A stretch of DNA of 33,802 bases from Ruminococcaceae bacterium UBA6416 (GCA_002438505.1 DJPI01000017.1:7903-41704); one strand, 5' to 3'. Positions 1-7,949 are shown, numbered from the stretch's first letter. Notes: generated by a model from the letters alone, not told the origin. A program made the numbers and translations.

Positions 1-620
1 GAGCCGATAACAAGTCCGACAGCACCGGAAAAGTCCGTTTCAAAAAACGGCTTTCCGTCCATGTCCGCACTGTATATCCAGACGCCGCGCTCCTTCAGCT
101 CATCAATCGCTGCGGCAAGGTTTGTCACGCGGACAACCGGCATATATTCAAGCGCACCGGCGGAGGCCTTTGAAACCGCCCAGGTCAGCGAAACGCTGCG
201 CCTTTTCGGAATAATAATTCCGTGTGCACCGGCGCACTCGGCCGTTCTGATGATTGCGCCGAGGTTATGGGGATCCTCAAGCTCATCGCAAATGATTATA
301 AACGGCTTTTCGTCTCTTTCTTTTGCAAGGGAAAAGATGTCTTCAAGCTCGGCGTATTCGTGGCTTGCGGCATAAGCGGCAACACCCTGGTGATTTCCGC
401 CGCCGCAAAGGAAGTCAAGCTTCCTTTTGTCAACCTCTTTAATGACTGCGCCTTTGTTCCGGCAGTCGGCGATTATTCTTCCGATAGAGCCGTTCCTCTC
501 CCCTTTTGCAACAAGGAGAGTGTCGATTGCGCGCTCGCTTCTGAGCGCTTCAAGAACGGCGTTGCGGCCGATTATGAGCTGAGTGTTTTCCTGATTGTTT
601 TTATTATCCATTTTCACCAT
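1..620 (-). CDS. rlmB: TrmH/RlmB-family 23S rRNA 2'-O-methyltransferase (3' end outside window)
   Basis: SPOUT-class methyltransferase that methylates a ribose in 23S rRNA using S-adenosylmethionine. The reading frame stays open to base 1, so the C-terminal part lies outside the window and about 206 codons are visible. The start of the protein has the RlmB substrate-binding domain (IIGRNAVLEAL, then a GNHQGVAA stretch). The catalytic domain follows with DELEDPHNLGAIIRTAEC, GAHGIIIPKRRS and, at the window edge, GLVIGS, the beginning of the SAM-binding knot. Two in-frame ATGs, at 620 and 611, are possible and neither has a good Shine-Dalgarno sequence. TATAAT hexamers on the minus strand at 693-698 and 672-677 could be -10 boxes, but no convincing -35 was seen. 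Family assignment is firm. RlmB (G2251) rather than another TrmH paralog is inferred from the N-terminal domain. Confidence 0.9.
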   Translation of the reverse strand, partial: MVKMDNKNNQENTQLIIGRNAVLEALRSERAIDTLLVAKGERNGSIGRIIADCRNKGAVIKEVDKRKLDFLCGGGNHQGVAAYAASHEYAELEDIFSLAKERDEKPFIIICDELEDPHNLGAIIRTAECAGAHGIIIPKRRSVSLTWAVSKASAGALEYMPVVRVTNLAAAIDELKERGVWIYSADMDGKPFFETDFSGAVGLVIG

Positions 621-793
621 TCGCTTTGAAAATTTTTCGGCTTTCCCCAAAAAAGAGGACACACCACGGTCATTATACTTATAGATTTATTGATTATATC
701 ACATATATCAAAGAATGAAAGAGCGTTTTTGAAAAATAGTTTGTTAATTTTTTATAATTTTTTGTTTTCCGCTCCCGAAAAGCGGCAAAAGGC

Positions 794-822
794 TTGATTA
801 TCGGCGGATTTGTTGGCATAAT
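794..822 (+). promoter_or_regulatory. Predicted sigma-A promoter for glmU-like gene/pth
   Basis: TTGATT at 794-799 and CATAAT at 817-822 are separated by 17 bp and lie about 75 bp before the ATG at 899. The match is 4/6 and 5/6 to the sigma-A consensus. A second possible -10 (TATACT, 823-828) lacks a suitable -35. Confidence 0.45.
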
Positions 823-898
823 TATACTGTAAGTAATAATTCTCAAAGCTCGCCTTGAGGCCGAATCAAAAGAAAAAAATTTATGGGGATCTGATATC

Positions 899-1609
899 AT
901 GAACAAAGAAGCAATCGCAGAAATTCTCTCCCTTTCAAAAGAGGAGCGGAAAGAGATTATTGAAAACCACAGAAAAAACGGCGTCCTCATCCCGATGGAG
1001 GAAAATGTTTTCATTGGAAAAGACGTTTTGATTGAAAGCGGCGCCGTCATTCTTGAAGGCTGCCACCTGCTCGGAAAAACAATGGTTGAAAAAGACTGTG
1101 TGATAGGCCCGGGAACGGTGCTTTTTGAAACAAGCGTTGAAAGCGGAACGTCACTCAACTATGTTCAGGCGTTTGAAAGCAAAATCGGAAAAGGCTGCAA
1201 CATTGGTCCGTTTGTCCACATCAGGCCGAACAGCTTTGTTAAAGACGGCGTTCACCTCGGAAATTTTGTTGAGGTCAAAAATTCCGTCATCGGCGAAAGC
1301 ACAAGCGTTTCCCATCTGACCTATGTCGGCGACAGCGACGTTGGAAAGCACGTCAACTTCGGCTGCGGCTGCGTCACCGTCAACTTCACGGGGAAGGAAA
1401 AATTCCGGACAACGGTCGGCGACCATGCGTTCATCGGCTGCAACACCAACCTTGTTGCTCCGGTCAAGGTCGGCGATTACGGCTACACCGCCGCCGGCTC
1501 AACAATAACAAAGGACGTTCCCTCAAACGCTCTTGCCATTGCACGCGCAAGACAGGAGAACAAAGAGGACTGGGTGCTCAAAAAGAAACCCTACAGGGGA
1601 ATGGAATAA
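899..1609 (+). CDS. GlmU-type glucosamine-1-phosphate N-acetyltransferase, acetyltransferase domain only
   Basis: A 236-residue protein made almost entirely of hexapeptide repeats (left-handed beta helix). It matches the C-terminal half of GlmU, which acetylates glucosamine-1-phosphate with acetyl-CoA for peptidoglycan precursor synthesis. GlmU signatures seen are HIRP (about 107-110), VEVKNS (124-129), SHLTYVGD with the probable catalytic His139, VNFGCGCVTVNF (152-163), FIGCNTNLVAPV (178-189), AAGSTITKDV (198-207) and the tail ARARQENKEDW. GlmU proteins are usually about 450-460 residues with an N-terminal uridylyltransferase domain. Here only about 35 helical residues precede the helix, and no LxxGxGTRM motif occurs in any frame upstream. 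The ATG at 899 follows a GGGGAT ribosome binding site. Peptidyl-tRNA hydrolase starts 14 bases downstream, a neighbour of glmU in many Firmicutes, which supports the orthology. Confidence 0.85.
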   Translation: MNKEAIAEILSLSKEERKEIIENHRKNGVLIPMEENVFIGKDVLIESGAVILEGCHLLGKTMVEKDCVIGPGTVLFETSVESGTSLNYVQAFESKIGKGCNIGPFVHIRPNSFVKDGVHLGNFVEVKNSVIGESTSVSHLTYVGDSDVGKHVNFGCGCVTVNFTGKEKFRTTVGDHAFIGCNTNLVAPVKVGDYGYTAAGSTITKDVPSNALAIARARQENKEDWVLKKKPYRGME

Positions 1610-1623
1610 GGAAGTATTTATAA

Positions 1624-2229
1624 ATGTTTTTCAAAAAGGAAAAGTTTTCTCAGGATGCAGCTTATGATTTCATGATTGTCGGACTCGGCAACCCGGGGAA
1701 GAAGTATGAATTCACAAAGCACAACGCAGGCTTTCTCTGCATTGACCTGCTTGCGCAAAAGCTGGACGTTAAAATTGACCGCCTGAAGTTCAAAGCCCTC
1801 ATTGGCGAGGCAAGGATAAATTCAAAGCGCTGCCTTTTGATGAAGCCGCAAACCTTCATGAACCTCAGCGGAGAGGCCGTCCGGGATGCAGCGGCGTTTT
1901 ATAAAATTCCGCCGGAAAAAATCATCGTTATTTTTGACGATATCAGCCTTGAACCCGGTCGGCTGCGCATCCGCCGCAAAGGCTCTGACGGCGGCCACAA
2001 CGGAATCAAGAGCATAATCTATCAGCTTCAAAGCGATGCCTTTCCGCGCATCAAGCTCGGAATCGGCGCAAAGCCGCACCCGGAGTTTGACCTTGCGGCG
2101 TGGGTGCTTGAACCGTTTTCAAAAGAGGCGCTCAAGGCTCTGCGCTCGGCAGCTGACAACGCCTGCGAGGCAGTCGGTCTGATGGTTGACGGAAAAACCG
2201 ATGAAGCCATGAGCCGATACAACTCATGA
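1624..2229 (+). CDS. pth: Peptidyl-tRNA hydrolase
   Basis: Cytoplasmic esterase that releases tRNA from peptidyl-tRNA dropped by stalled ribosomes. The 201-residue length suits the family (about 190). Motifs include MIVGLGNPGKKYEFTKHNAG, with Asn23 and the catalytic His33, KPQTFMNLSGEAV (74-86), IVIFDDISLEPG with Asp106 (101-112) and GSDGGHNGIKSI (120-131). It has an unusual polar N-terminal extension of about 15 residues ahead of the first beta strand. The GGAAGT before the ATG is a modest ribosome binding site. It probably shares a transcript with the GlmU-like gene 14 bases upstream, and a bidirectional terminator follows directly. Confidence 0.96.
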   Translation: MFFKKEKFSQDAAYDFMIVGLGNPGKKYEFTKHNAGFLCIDLLAQKLDVKIDRLKFKALIGEARINSKRCLLMKPQTFMNLSGEAVRDAAAFYKIPPEKIIVIFDDISLEPGRLRIRRKGSDGGHNGIKSIIYQLQSDAFPRIKLGIGAKPHPEFDLAAWVLEPFSKEALKALRSAADNACEAVGLMVDGKTDEAMSRYNS

Positions 2230-2242
2230 AAAAAGCACAAAA

Positions 2243-2286
2243 AACAACCTCTGCTCCGGCTTGAAACAGGTGCAGGGGTCGTTTTT
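2243..2286. terminator. Bidirectional rho-independent terminator between pth and the EamA gene
   Basis: Arms at 2243-2257 and 2269-2283 form a 15-position stem with two mismatches and one G-U pair around an 11-base loop. A run of T follows on the plus strand. On the minus strand the same hairpin is followed by TTTTTT. It lies between convergent genes and can serve both. Confidence 0.8.
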
Positions 2287-2308
2287 CAAATTGAAGCAGT
2301 CTTTAAAG

Positions 2309-3232
2309 TCAGGCAGATTTTTCCGCCTTTTTCCTTTCCGGAAGCTGCGCCGCAATTATTGCGGCAAACATGACAACGCAGCCGACAAGCTCCCTTGCAC
2401 TCGGCGTTTCATGAAGAATTATCATTCCGGTAATCAGCGCAAAGACCGACTCAAGACTCATCAGCATTGAGGCAACGGTGGGCTCGGTCCGCTTCTGGCC
2501 GAGAATCTGAAGCGTATATGCAATGCCGCTTGACATGATTCCGGAATATGCAATGGACGGCGCCGCGGCTTTTATGCTTTCAAGTGTGACTTCCTCAAAA
2601 ATGAACATCGGCGCAAGACAAAGCACTCCGACAACAAAAAACTGGCAGCAGGAAAGCTTGATTCCGTCAACCCTTGGCGAGACGGCGTCAACAATGAGAA
2701 TCTGCACCGTGAAGCAGAACGCGCAGGCAAGAACATATGCGTCCGAGCTTTGAACGCTGCTGTCATTGACACAAAGGAGATAGAGACCAACCAGCGCGGC
2801 GGCCGCGCAAGGCCAGATTATCGGACGGATCTTCTTTTTGAGCGCAATGCTGAAAATCGGAACAAGGAGAATATAGAACGCGGTAATGAACCCTGCTTTT
2901 CCGGACGGGGTACCTTTATCAATGCCAATCTGCTGCAAACACGAGGCAACGCAGAGGGAAACGCCGCAGGCGAGCGCACCTTTTGCAAAAAACAGGCGCT
3001 CTTTTTTTGTTTTCAATCCAACATATTTCCCGCGTTTTTTCAAAACGGCGTCCTTGATTAAAATCACCGGAATCAGCGTTGCACTGCCGAGGAACGAGCG
3101 CAGTCCCATGAACGTGAACGGACCGACATGTTCGGCGCCGGTGCTCTGAGAAACAAAGGAGCTGCCCCAGATTACGGCGCAAAGAGCAAGAAGGACGCTT
3201 CCGACAAGATTGTTCTTTCTGTTTTCTTTCAT
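2309..3232 (-). CDS. EamA/DMT-superfamily transporter
   Basis: A polytopic inner-membrane protein of 307 residues with about ten hydrophobic segments in two EamA repeats. The opening VGSVLLALCAVIWGSSFV is typical of drug/metabolite transporters, and the second repeat begins around VLACAFCFTVQILIVDAV. The late motif GIMSSGIAYTLQILGQKR followed by LESVFALITGMIILHE is also characteristic of the family. The ATG at 3232 is chosen because GGGAAG lies 8 bases before it. A TTG 24 bases further upstream is possible but lacks a ribosome binding site. The substrate cannot be read from the sequence. It is a single-gene unit with its own promoter. Confidence 0.88.
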   Translation of the reverse strand: MKENRKNNLVGSVLLALCAVIWGSSFVSQSTGAEHVGPFTFMGLRSFLGSATLIPVILIKDAVLKKRGKYVGLKTKKERLFFAKGALACGVSLCVASCLQQIGIDKGTPSGKAGFITAFYILLVPIFSIALKKKIRPIIWPCAAAALVGLYLLCVNDSSVQSSDAYVLACAFCFTVQILIVDAVSPRVDGIKLSCCQFFVVGVLCLAPMFIFEEVTLESIKAAAPSIAYSGIMSSGIAYTLQILGQKRTEPTVASMLMSLESVFALITGMIILHETPSARELVGCVVMFAAIIAAQLPERKKAEKSA

Positions 3233-3295
3233 CTTTAAAACTTCCCGAATAAGCAAAAATTAAAACGTGCGCCGCAGCGCAAAGCAACACAGTAA

Positions 3296-3324
3296 AGTAT
3301 AGCAAAAAGCCTTTTGCGCTTCAA
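3296..3324 (-). promoter_or_regulatory. Predicted promoter for the EamA transporter
   Basis: On the minus strand, TTGAAG (3319-3324) and TATACT (3296-3301) are 17 bp apart, with a TGC immediately before the -10 (extended -10). The start codon is 64 bases downstream. The same gap also holds two copies of GCAAAAGCATT (near 3329 and 3398) of unknown meaning. Confidence 0.6.
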
Positions 3325-3454
3325 TGGGCAAAAGCATTGATTTTCCCACTGCTCAGCGCGGTGATTTTGGTGATATCGGTCAGTCGAAAAACCGGTTAGC
3401 AAAAGCATTAAAAACAATATATTTATAATATCGAACTCAATAGTCGCTTTTTTG

Positions 3455-3463
3455 TGGGATAAT
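3455..3463 (+). promoter_or_regulatory. Possible extended -10 promoter for the ceramidase-like gene
   Basis: TGGGATAAT fits an extended -10 (TGn plus GATAAT) 50 bases before the ATG at 3514. No -35 element at the right distance was recognised. Confidence 0.35.
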
Positions 3464-3513
3464 GTAACAGCAAAATATTAAAGCGCCTTTGGCTGCTTAA
3501 GGGAGATTTGATT

Positions 3514-5259
3514 ATGACGAGGAAAAAAATTCTTTCATTTGTGCTTGCCGTTTCAATGCTCTTTTCGCTGACGGCAACTCCTGCGTTTGCTGCCGACGGC
3601 GGTGAGCAGGTCAAGTCCTTTTTCAAGGATGTTCTGACAAAAACAATCGGCTTTGTCATGGAAACCGTGACGGGCTTCATCAACAATTCCGTTTCCGCCG
3701 ACGGCGTTGCCGTTGACGAAAAAGACTTCACCCTCACCGATTTTTATTCCGGCACCGAAGCTCTCCTTTCCGCGCCGGCAAAAAACGCCCGTTGGGCGCT
3801 CGGTTATGACACTCAGAGCCTTGTTCCGAAGGACAGGGAAAACTATAATCTTTATCTCGGCGGCTTCATGGCGATTGAAAACGGCTTTTCAAACAAGCTG
3901 CGCGATGTCTATGATGACATGAAGGTCAGAACAATAGCCGTCTCCGACTCAAGCGGCCGCGGCACCGCAGTTTTTGCAACCATTGACTGCATCGGAATGA
4001 CAAACACCGACATCCGTTCAATCCGCGAACAGCTGCGCTCCTTTGCAAAGGAAAACGGCATCAATTCAATCAACATTTTTTCAACCCACTGCCACTCCTG
4101 CATTGACACTCAGGGTCTTTGGACGGACAATGTTAAGACCATCCTCGGAAATATGTTCTCTGCCTATACCCACATCGGAGAAGTCAAAAAGGGTACTGAC
4201 CCGAAATATATGCAGTTCTTGTTTGACACGGTATCCCTTTCGGTCAAAAACGCCGTTTCGGGAATGAAGAAGGGTGAGCTGACCTTCTCTCAAAAAGATC
4301 TCGGCGCCGAATATTTCAACAACAAAAACAGAACGAGCGCAACGGCGGTTCTCAGTGATCTCACAAAGTTCACCTTCACTCCGGACGATGGCTCAACGCC
4401 GACCATAATCGCAAACATGGCTGCGCACCCGGACATTGTTGGCCTTCCGACAAAGGGCGATGACTCAAAGGGTCAGATTCTTTCCGGTGATTATGTCTAT
4501 TACATTGGCGAAACACTGAACAAGGTCGGCTATAACTTCATGTTCTTCAACGGCGCAATCTGCGGAATATATATCGGAAGAACGCCCACCTCGGACAATG
4601 TTGAGCTTCCGCGCAGAGTTGACATCTCCGTCCGCTACGGCCGCGAAATTGGCCGCATTCTGCTTGCAATGAACATGACCGAGGATGAAATCAAGAGCGA
4701 CCCGTTCCTCTCCGTAACGGGAGACAGCGAGGAGGACATGAACCGCCCGGGCTACACCCTCTGGTATAAAGACTGGAAAGCCGTTCCGGAAGAAAAGGTT
4801 GAACCGCTCCTCAACGTCCGTGTGAAATCCGTCATTGTTCCGGTCACAAACAACGTCATCCTCTTTGCCGGAAAACTCAGACTTGCGAATCACACCATGA
4901 TTAAAACCGAAAACGGACTTGCGGTTGCAACGGAAATCGGCTTTGCGCAGTTCGGCTCTCACAAAGTTGTCATGATGCCCGGCGAGATAAGCCAGGATCT
5001 TGTTGCCGGAGGCGCTTCACTGACAAAGGAAGGCTCAATAAACAAAACGAACTTTACGGAAAAAACCGTCTATGACCTTTTCGGAAAAGACACGATTGTT
5101 TTTGGTCTTGCGAACGATGCAATAGGCTATGTTGTTCCGGATAACGACTACTGCATGGGTCTTGTTTTCAATCATTACCAGGAGACTCTTTCCCTTGGCA
5201 AGGGCACAGCTTCATTCCTCATGAAAAATTATGCCGCACTCGCTTCTGAAGTGCTCTGA
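3514..5259 (+). CDS. Secreted neutral/alkaline ceramidase-family hydrolase
   Basis: A 581-residue exported protein. Residues 1-27 form a signal peptide (MTRKK, a hydrophobic core, then TPAFA before AD). The body shows the pattern of the neutral/alkaline non-lysosomal ceramidase family, zinc enzymes that cleave N-acyl amide bonds. It has FSTHCHSCIDTQGLW (189-203, His192/His194), ANMAAHPDIVG (300-310, His305), LSGDYVYYIGETLN (323-336), MPGEIS (488-493, Glu490) and GLANDAIGYVVPDNDY (531-546). These occur in the family order and are plausible metal ligands and active-site elements. The true substrate is unknown. Bacterial members are diverse, and an N-acyl lipid or other amide is as likely as ceramide. 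The ATG at 3514 has GGGAGA 7 bases upstream, whereas the in-frame TTG at 3508 is too close. It is transcribed separately from, but next to, the condensation-domain gene. Confidence 0.72.
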   Translation: MTRKKILSFVLAVSMLFSLTATPAFAADGGEQVKSFFKDVLTKTIGFVMETVTGFINNSVSADGVAVDEKDFTLTDFYSGTEALLSAPAKNARWALGYDTQSLVPKDRENYNLYLGGFMAIENGFSNKLRDVYDDMKVRTIAVSDSSGRGTAVFATIDCIGMTNTDIRSIREQLRSFAKENGINSINIFSTHCHSCIDTQGLWTDNVKTILGNMFSAYTHIGEVKKGTDPKYMQFLFDTVSLSVKNAVSGMKKGELTFSQKDLGAEYFNNKNRTSATAVLSDLTKFTFTPDDGSTPTIIANMAAHPDIVGLPTKGDDSKGQILSGDYVYYIGETLNKVGYNFMFFNGAICGIYIGRTPTSDNVELPRRVDISVRYGREIGRILLAMNMTEDEIKSDPFLSVTGDSEEDMNRPGYTLWYKDWKAVPEEKVEPLLNVRVKSVIVPVTNNVILFAGKLRLANHTMIKTENGLAVATEIGFAQFGSHKVVMMPGEISQDLVAGGASLTKEGSINKTNFTEKTVYDLFGKDTIVFGLANDAIGYVVPDNDYCMGLVFNHYQETLSLGKGTASFLMKNYAALASEVL

Positions 5260-5296
5260 CATTCCGCGCCGTTTGCCCCAAAATGGCCTAAATGTT

Positions 5297-5344
5297 AAAA
5301 TTGTTACACAAACCTAAAAATTGAAACACTGTGTAGCAATTTTT
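5297..5344 (+). terminator. AT-rich 14-bp inverted repeat, probable terminator
   Basis: Arms at 5297-5310 and 5331-5344 (AAAATTGTTACACA and GTGTAGCAATTTTT-type) pair over about 14 positions with one G-U pair around a loop of about 19 bases. A short T-run ends at 5344. It follows the ceramidase-like gene and precedes the next promoter. The long loop leaves open a regulatory role. Confidence 0.5.
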
Positions 5345-5358
5345 AAGGGCGAATATTA

Positions 5359-5387
5359 TTGACTTGATATTTGCTTTGTGATATCCT
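5359..5387 (+). promoter_or_regulatory. Predicted sigma-A promoter for the condensation-domain/ACP operon
   Basis: TTGACT (5359-5364) and TATCCT (5382-5387) have exactly 17 bp between them and lie 40 bases before the ATG at 5428. Confidence 0.6.
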
Positions 5388-5427
5388 ATTCTCCAAAGAG
5401 AACAATTTTCGGAAAGAAGTTGAATGA

Positions 5428-6828
5428 ATGAAAAAAACAAAAGTGCCTGAAACGCAGAAGCTTTATGACCTCATTCCCTCTCAGCAGACCATGTATATGA
5501 TGGTTAAATACAGCTTCCATAAACAGCTTGTTCAGATTCCGATTTCATTTTCCGTTGAAAAGGAGCTTGACTTCGGCATCCTTAAGAAAGCATTCAATAT
5601 TGAAATTGAACGCAATGACAGCCTGCGCCTGCGCTATGTTGTTGTTGACAAAAAAATCAAGCAGTATTTCCTTGACCGCTATACCATGAACTATATCCAG
5701 GTCAAGCGCTTCAAAAGCATTGAGGAGCAGGAGGCGTTCTTTTCAAAGGACGCGCAAAAGCCCATATACTTCCTCAAGGATGAGTGTTACAGAGTGATGT
5801 TCTTCAAGACCGAGGGCGTTGGAAGCGGAATTTACTTCAATGTCAGCCACCTCAGCCTTGACGCAATGGGAATTGTTATCACTCTTGTTGACCTTCTCAG
5901 GGTATACAGAGCGCTCATCAACAAAACGGAAATGCCCGAACCGCTTGATAAATATGAGGATTACATCAAAGAGGAATTCCTCCGCCTTTCAGACAAAAAG
6001 AAGATGGCGAAGCACGAGGAGTTTTATAAGCGATATTTCCTCAAGGGCGGCGAGCCGTTCCACGCGAATGTTCACGGCCCGGAGCTTCTTGAAAAATACA
6101 GGAAAAAGAAAAAGAATCCCAATCTGCGCGTTCCTCCGGCCTATAATCCGCTTTGGGACAAGAGCGAGATGATTGTCAAAAGCATTGTCCCCAAGGACGC
6201 AAAGAAGATTTTTGACTTCTGCCTTCAAAAGAAAATTGCGCCGGAAAGCCTCCTCCAGCTCGGATTGCGGACATACTGCTCTGCCGTCAACGGCAGAAAT
6301 CCCGATGTCTTTATCCAGTCGCTTTGCAGCAAGCGCGCAAAGCACAGCGAAAAGAACATGGGCGGCTGCATTACACAGCCCTTGCAGCTGAGAACAATCA
6401 TTCCGGAGGATTACACCTTCTCCCGCGCTCTTGATGAAATCACGGGAACAAGAACAAGCCTGTTCATGCATTCGGCCTATCCTTACGGCCTTGCGCTGAA
6501 CCTCTCGCGTGAGATATATAATTACAATATGTTCCAGGGTCCGGCGTGCATGATGTTCTCGTGGATACCGGTTCCGATAGGTCCGCTTGTTCCGTTCAAG
6601 TTTGATTTCCGCGGCTACAACCTCGGAAGATACTTCACTCCGCTTTATGTTATCACTCACCCCGACCCGGAAACTCAGGGCATCAAGTGTGAATATATGT
6701 ATCGCGTGAAGCTTGCAACAAGCGAGGATATCAACAATCTTCACGAAAACGCGGTCAAAACAGTTGTTGCCGGAATTGAAAACCCGGACATCACCATTGG
6801 TGAACTGCTTGATAAAATAAGTAAATAA
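5428..6828 (+). CDS. Stand-alone NRPS-type condensation domain protein
   Basis: A 466-residue soluble protein consisting of one condensation (C) domain, a fold that transfers an acyl group from a carrier-protein thioester to an amine or alcohol. The early motif DLIPSQQTMY (14-23) corresponds to core C1. ERNDSLRLR (61-69) corresponds to C2. VSHLSLDAMG (139-148) corresponds to the active-site HHxxxDG, keeping the catalytic second His (His141) and Asp145 but with Ser for the first His and Ala for Gly. No adenylation, thiolation or thioesterase domain is attached. A dedicated carrier protein gene starts 25 bases downstream. GGAAAGAAG precedes the ATG at 5428. The donor acyl chain and acceptor are not evident. 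Relatives such as wax-ester/PapA-like acyltransferases share the fold and are an alternative reading. Confidence 0.75.
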   Translation: MKKTKVPETQKLYDLIPSQQTMYMMVKYSFHKQLVQIPISFSVEKELDFGILKKAFNIEIERNDSLRLRYVVVDKKIKQYFLDRYTMNYIQVKRFKSIEEQEAFFSKDAQKPIYFLKDECYRVMFFKTEGVGSGIYFNVSHLSLDAMGIVITLVDLLRVYRALINKTEMPEPLDKYEDYIKEEFLRLSDKKKMAKHEEFYKRYFLKGGEPFHANVHGPELLEKYRKKKKNPNLRVPPAYNPLWDKSEMIVKSIVPKDAKKIFDFCLQKKIAPESLLQLGLRTYCSAVNGRNPDVFIQSLCSKRAKHSEKNMGGCITQPLQLRTIIPEDYTFSRALDEITGTRTSLFMHSAYPYGLALNLSREIYNYNMFQGPACMMFSWIPVPIGPLVPFKFDFRGYNLGRYFTPLYVITHPDPETQGIKCEYMYRVKLATSEDINNLHENAVKTVVAGIENPDITIGELLDKISK

Positions 6829-6853
6829 ATCATTTCAAAAGGAGACATAAACA

Positions 6854-7084
6854 ATGCTCGAAAGACTCAGAAAAGTAATTTGCGAATACACAGAAATTTC
6901 CGCCGATAAAATCACCGAGGAGACGAACATCAGAACCGAACTGGGACTCAACTCACTTGAGCTTATCAACATGGCCGTTGCCATTGAAGATGAGTTCGGC
7001 GTTGAAATTCCCGACCGCGAAGCTCTCGGAATTGAAACCGTCGGAGACACCATTAAGCTCATTGAAAAATATATGAATGCATAA
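6854..7084 (+). CDS. Acyl/peptidyl carrier protein
   Basis: A 76-residue acidic four-helix carrier protein. The phosphopantetheine attachment site is ELGLNSLELINM (29-40), with Ser34 the modified serine. The usual DSL is NSL here, which still provides the serine. The second half, EDEFGVEIPDREA followed by TVGDTIKLIEKYM, is typical of ACPs. An AAAAGGAGA ribosome binding site lies 9-10 bases before the ATG, stronger than that of the gene upstream, in keeping with the excess a carrier protein needs. It is co-transcribed with the condensation-domain gene, and its position makes it the likely partner of that enzyme rather than the fatty-acid synthesis ACP. Activating and phosphopantetheinyl transferase enzymes must be encoded elsewhere. 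Confidence 0.9.
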   Translation: MLERLRKVICEYTEISADKITEETNIRTELGLNSLELINMAVAIEDEFGVEIPDREALGIETVGDTIKLIEKYMNA

Positions 7085-7092
7085 AGGCACAA

Positions 7093-7137
7093 AAAGCCGG
7101 GGCTGTTCAAAACGGACAACCCCGGCTTTGTTTTTTT
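7093..7137. terminator. Bidirectional rho-independent terminator
   Basis: AAAGCCGGGG pairs with CCCCGGCTTT, the stem extends further with one mismatch and a wobble, and a run of seven T follows on the plus strand. On the minus strand a TTTTT run follows. It separates the ACP gene from the convergent membrane protein gene. Confidence 0.9.
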
Positions 7138-7142
7138 GCTCT

Positions 7143-7949
7143 TCAGTTTTCGCTCATGGCGGCAGCGTTTTTTGAAAGCGGCTTTTTGGTTACCGAAACC
7201 TTTGAAACGGACTCAAGCTTTCCCTTTCCCCCGGAGTTTTTCTTTTTGATAACAACATACAGCACAGCATACATTATGAACGCAAAAACAATGGTTGTCA
7301 AGCTTGCGTCAATCATGTCCATCATCGTGTCCCAAAGCGGAAGCTGGCCGCCGTCCGTGACTTTTCCGTGGCCGAAAATTTTATAAAAGATGTCATCATC
7401 GGCCGGAGCGTACCAGTAGCTTTGGTTCGCCGACCCCCAAAGGAAGTCTCCCATGAACTCCGTTATCTCCCAAAGTGGGATAATCATGAAGGAAAAGAAT
7501 GTTCCGAACAGCGTACCCATGAGCGGAGAGATGCTTTCAAGGTGCTTTTCCTTTTTAAGAACCGCTTTATAAATGAAGTATCCGCCGATTGCCGCCACAG
7601 GGCCGGAAACGGCGTGAAGAATTCTGTCATATTTGGGAATGACGGAATAAAGGTCGATAAAATTTCCGAGGAAGGAGCCGAAAATCTCCATAAGGTTGAT
7701 GACGTGCTGAGCGCGGTACGGAAGGTTTGCAAAAAGGCTGTTCTTCGGTGCAACAAAATGAAGGAGGCTGACCGCATAAAGCGCAAGCATATTGACCGCG
7801 CAGAGAACCCTCTGCCTTTCATCGGTGTGCATTATGACGGCATAGATGAAAAGCAGGCGGACAACCCACCATGATATGTATTCGACAACGGACATTTCCT
7901 CAAAAATGCCGTGCCAGACCATCAGAACGCGCTGTTTAAGAAATTTCAT
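7143..7949 (-). CDS. DUF2238/YjdF-like integral membrane protein
   Basis: A 268-residue protein with about six hydrophobic segments and a lysine-rich cytoplasmic tail. Three features recall the DUF2238 (YjdF) family: YDRILHAVSG in the middle, IIPLWEITEFMGDFLWG, and WDTMMDMIDASLTTIV near the end. These resemble the family's conserved His, Glu and Asp clusters in or near the membrane. The function of the family is not known. Two close ATGs exist. The one at 7949 is preferred because GGAG lies 7 bases upstream, while the ATG at 7955 nearly abuts it. It is a monocistronic unit with its own promoter and a shared terminator. Confidence 0.7.
   Translation of the reverse strand: MKFLKQRVLMVWHGIFEEMSVVEYISWWVVRLLFIYAVIMHTDERQRVLCAVNMLALYAVSLLHFVAPKNSLFANLPYRAQHVINLMEIFGSFLGNFIDLYSVIPKYDRILHAVSGPVAAIGGYFIYKAVLKKEKHLESISPLMGTLFGTFFSFMIIPLWEITEFMGDFLWGSANQSYWYAPADDDIFYKIFGHGKVTDGGQLPLWDTMMDMIDASLTTIVFAFIMYAVLYVVIKKKNSGGKGKLESVSKVSVTKKPLSKNAAAMSEN

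Noticed and set aside
694..1158. 154-codon minus-strand frame between rlmB and the GlmU-like gene
   Set aside because: It overlaps the start of the GlmU-like gene on the other strand and has a low-complexity composition and no ribosome binding site.
3327..3412. Two copies of GCAAAAGCATT as a CRISPR-like or operator array
   Set aside because: Only two 11-base copies occur, without regular spacers. Most likely chance or a weak operator.
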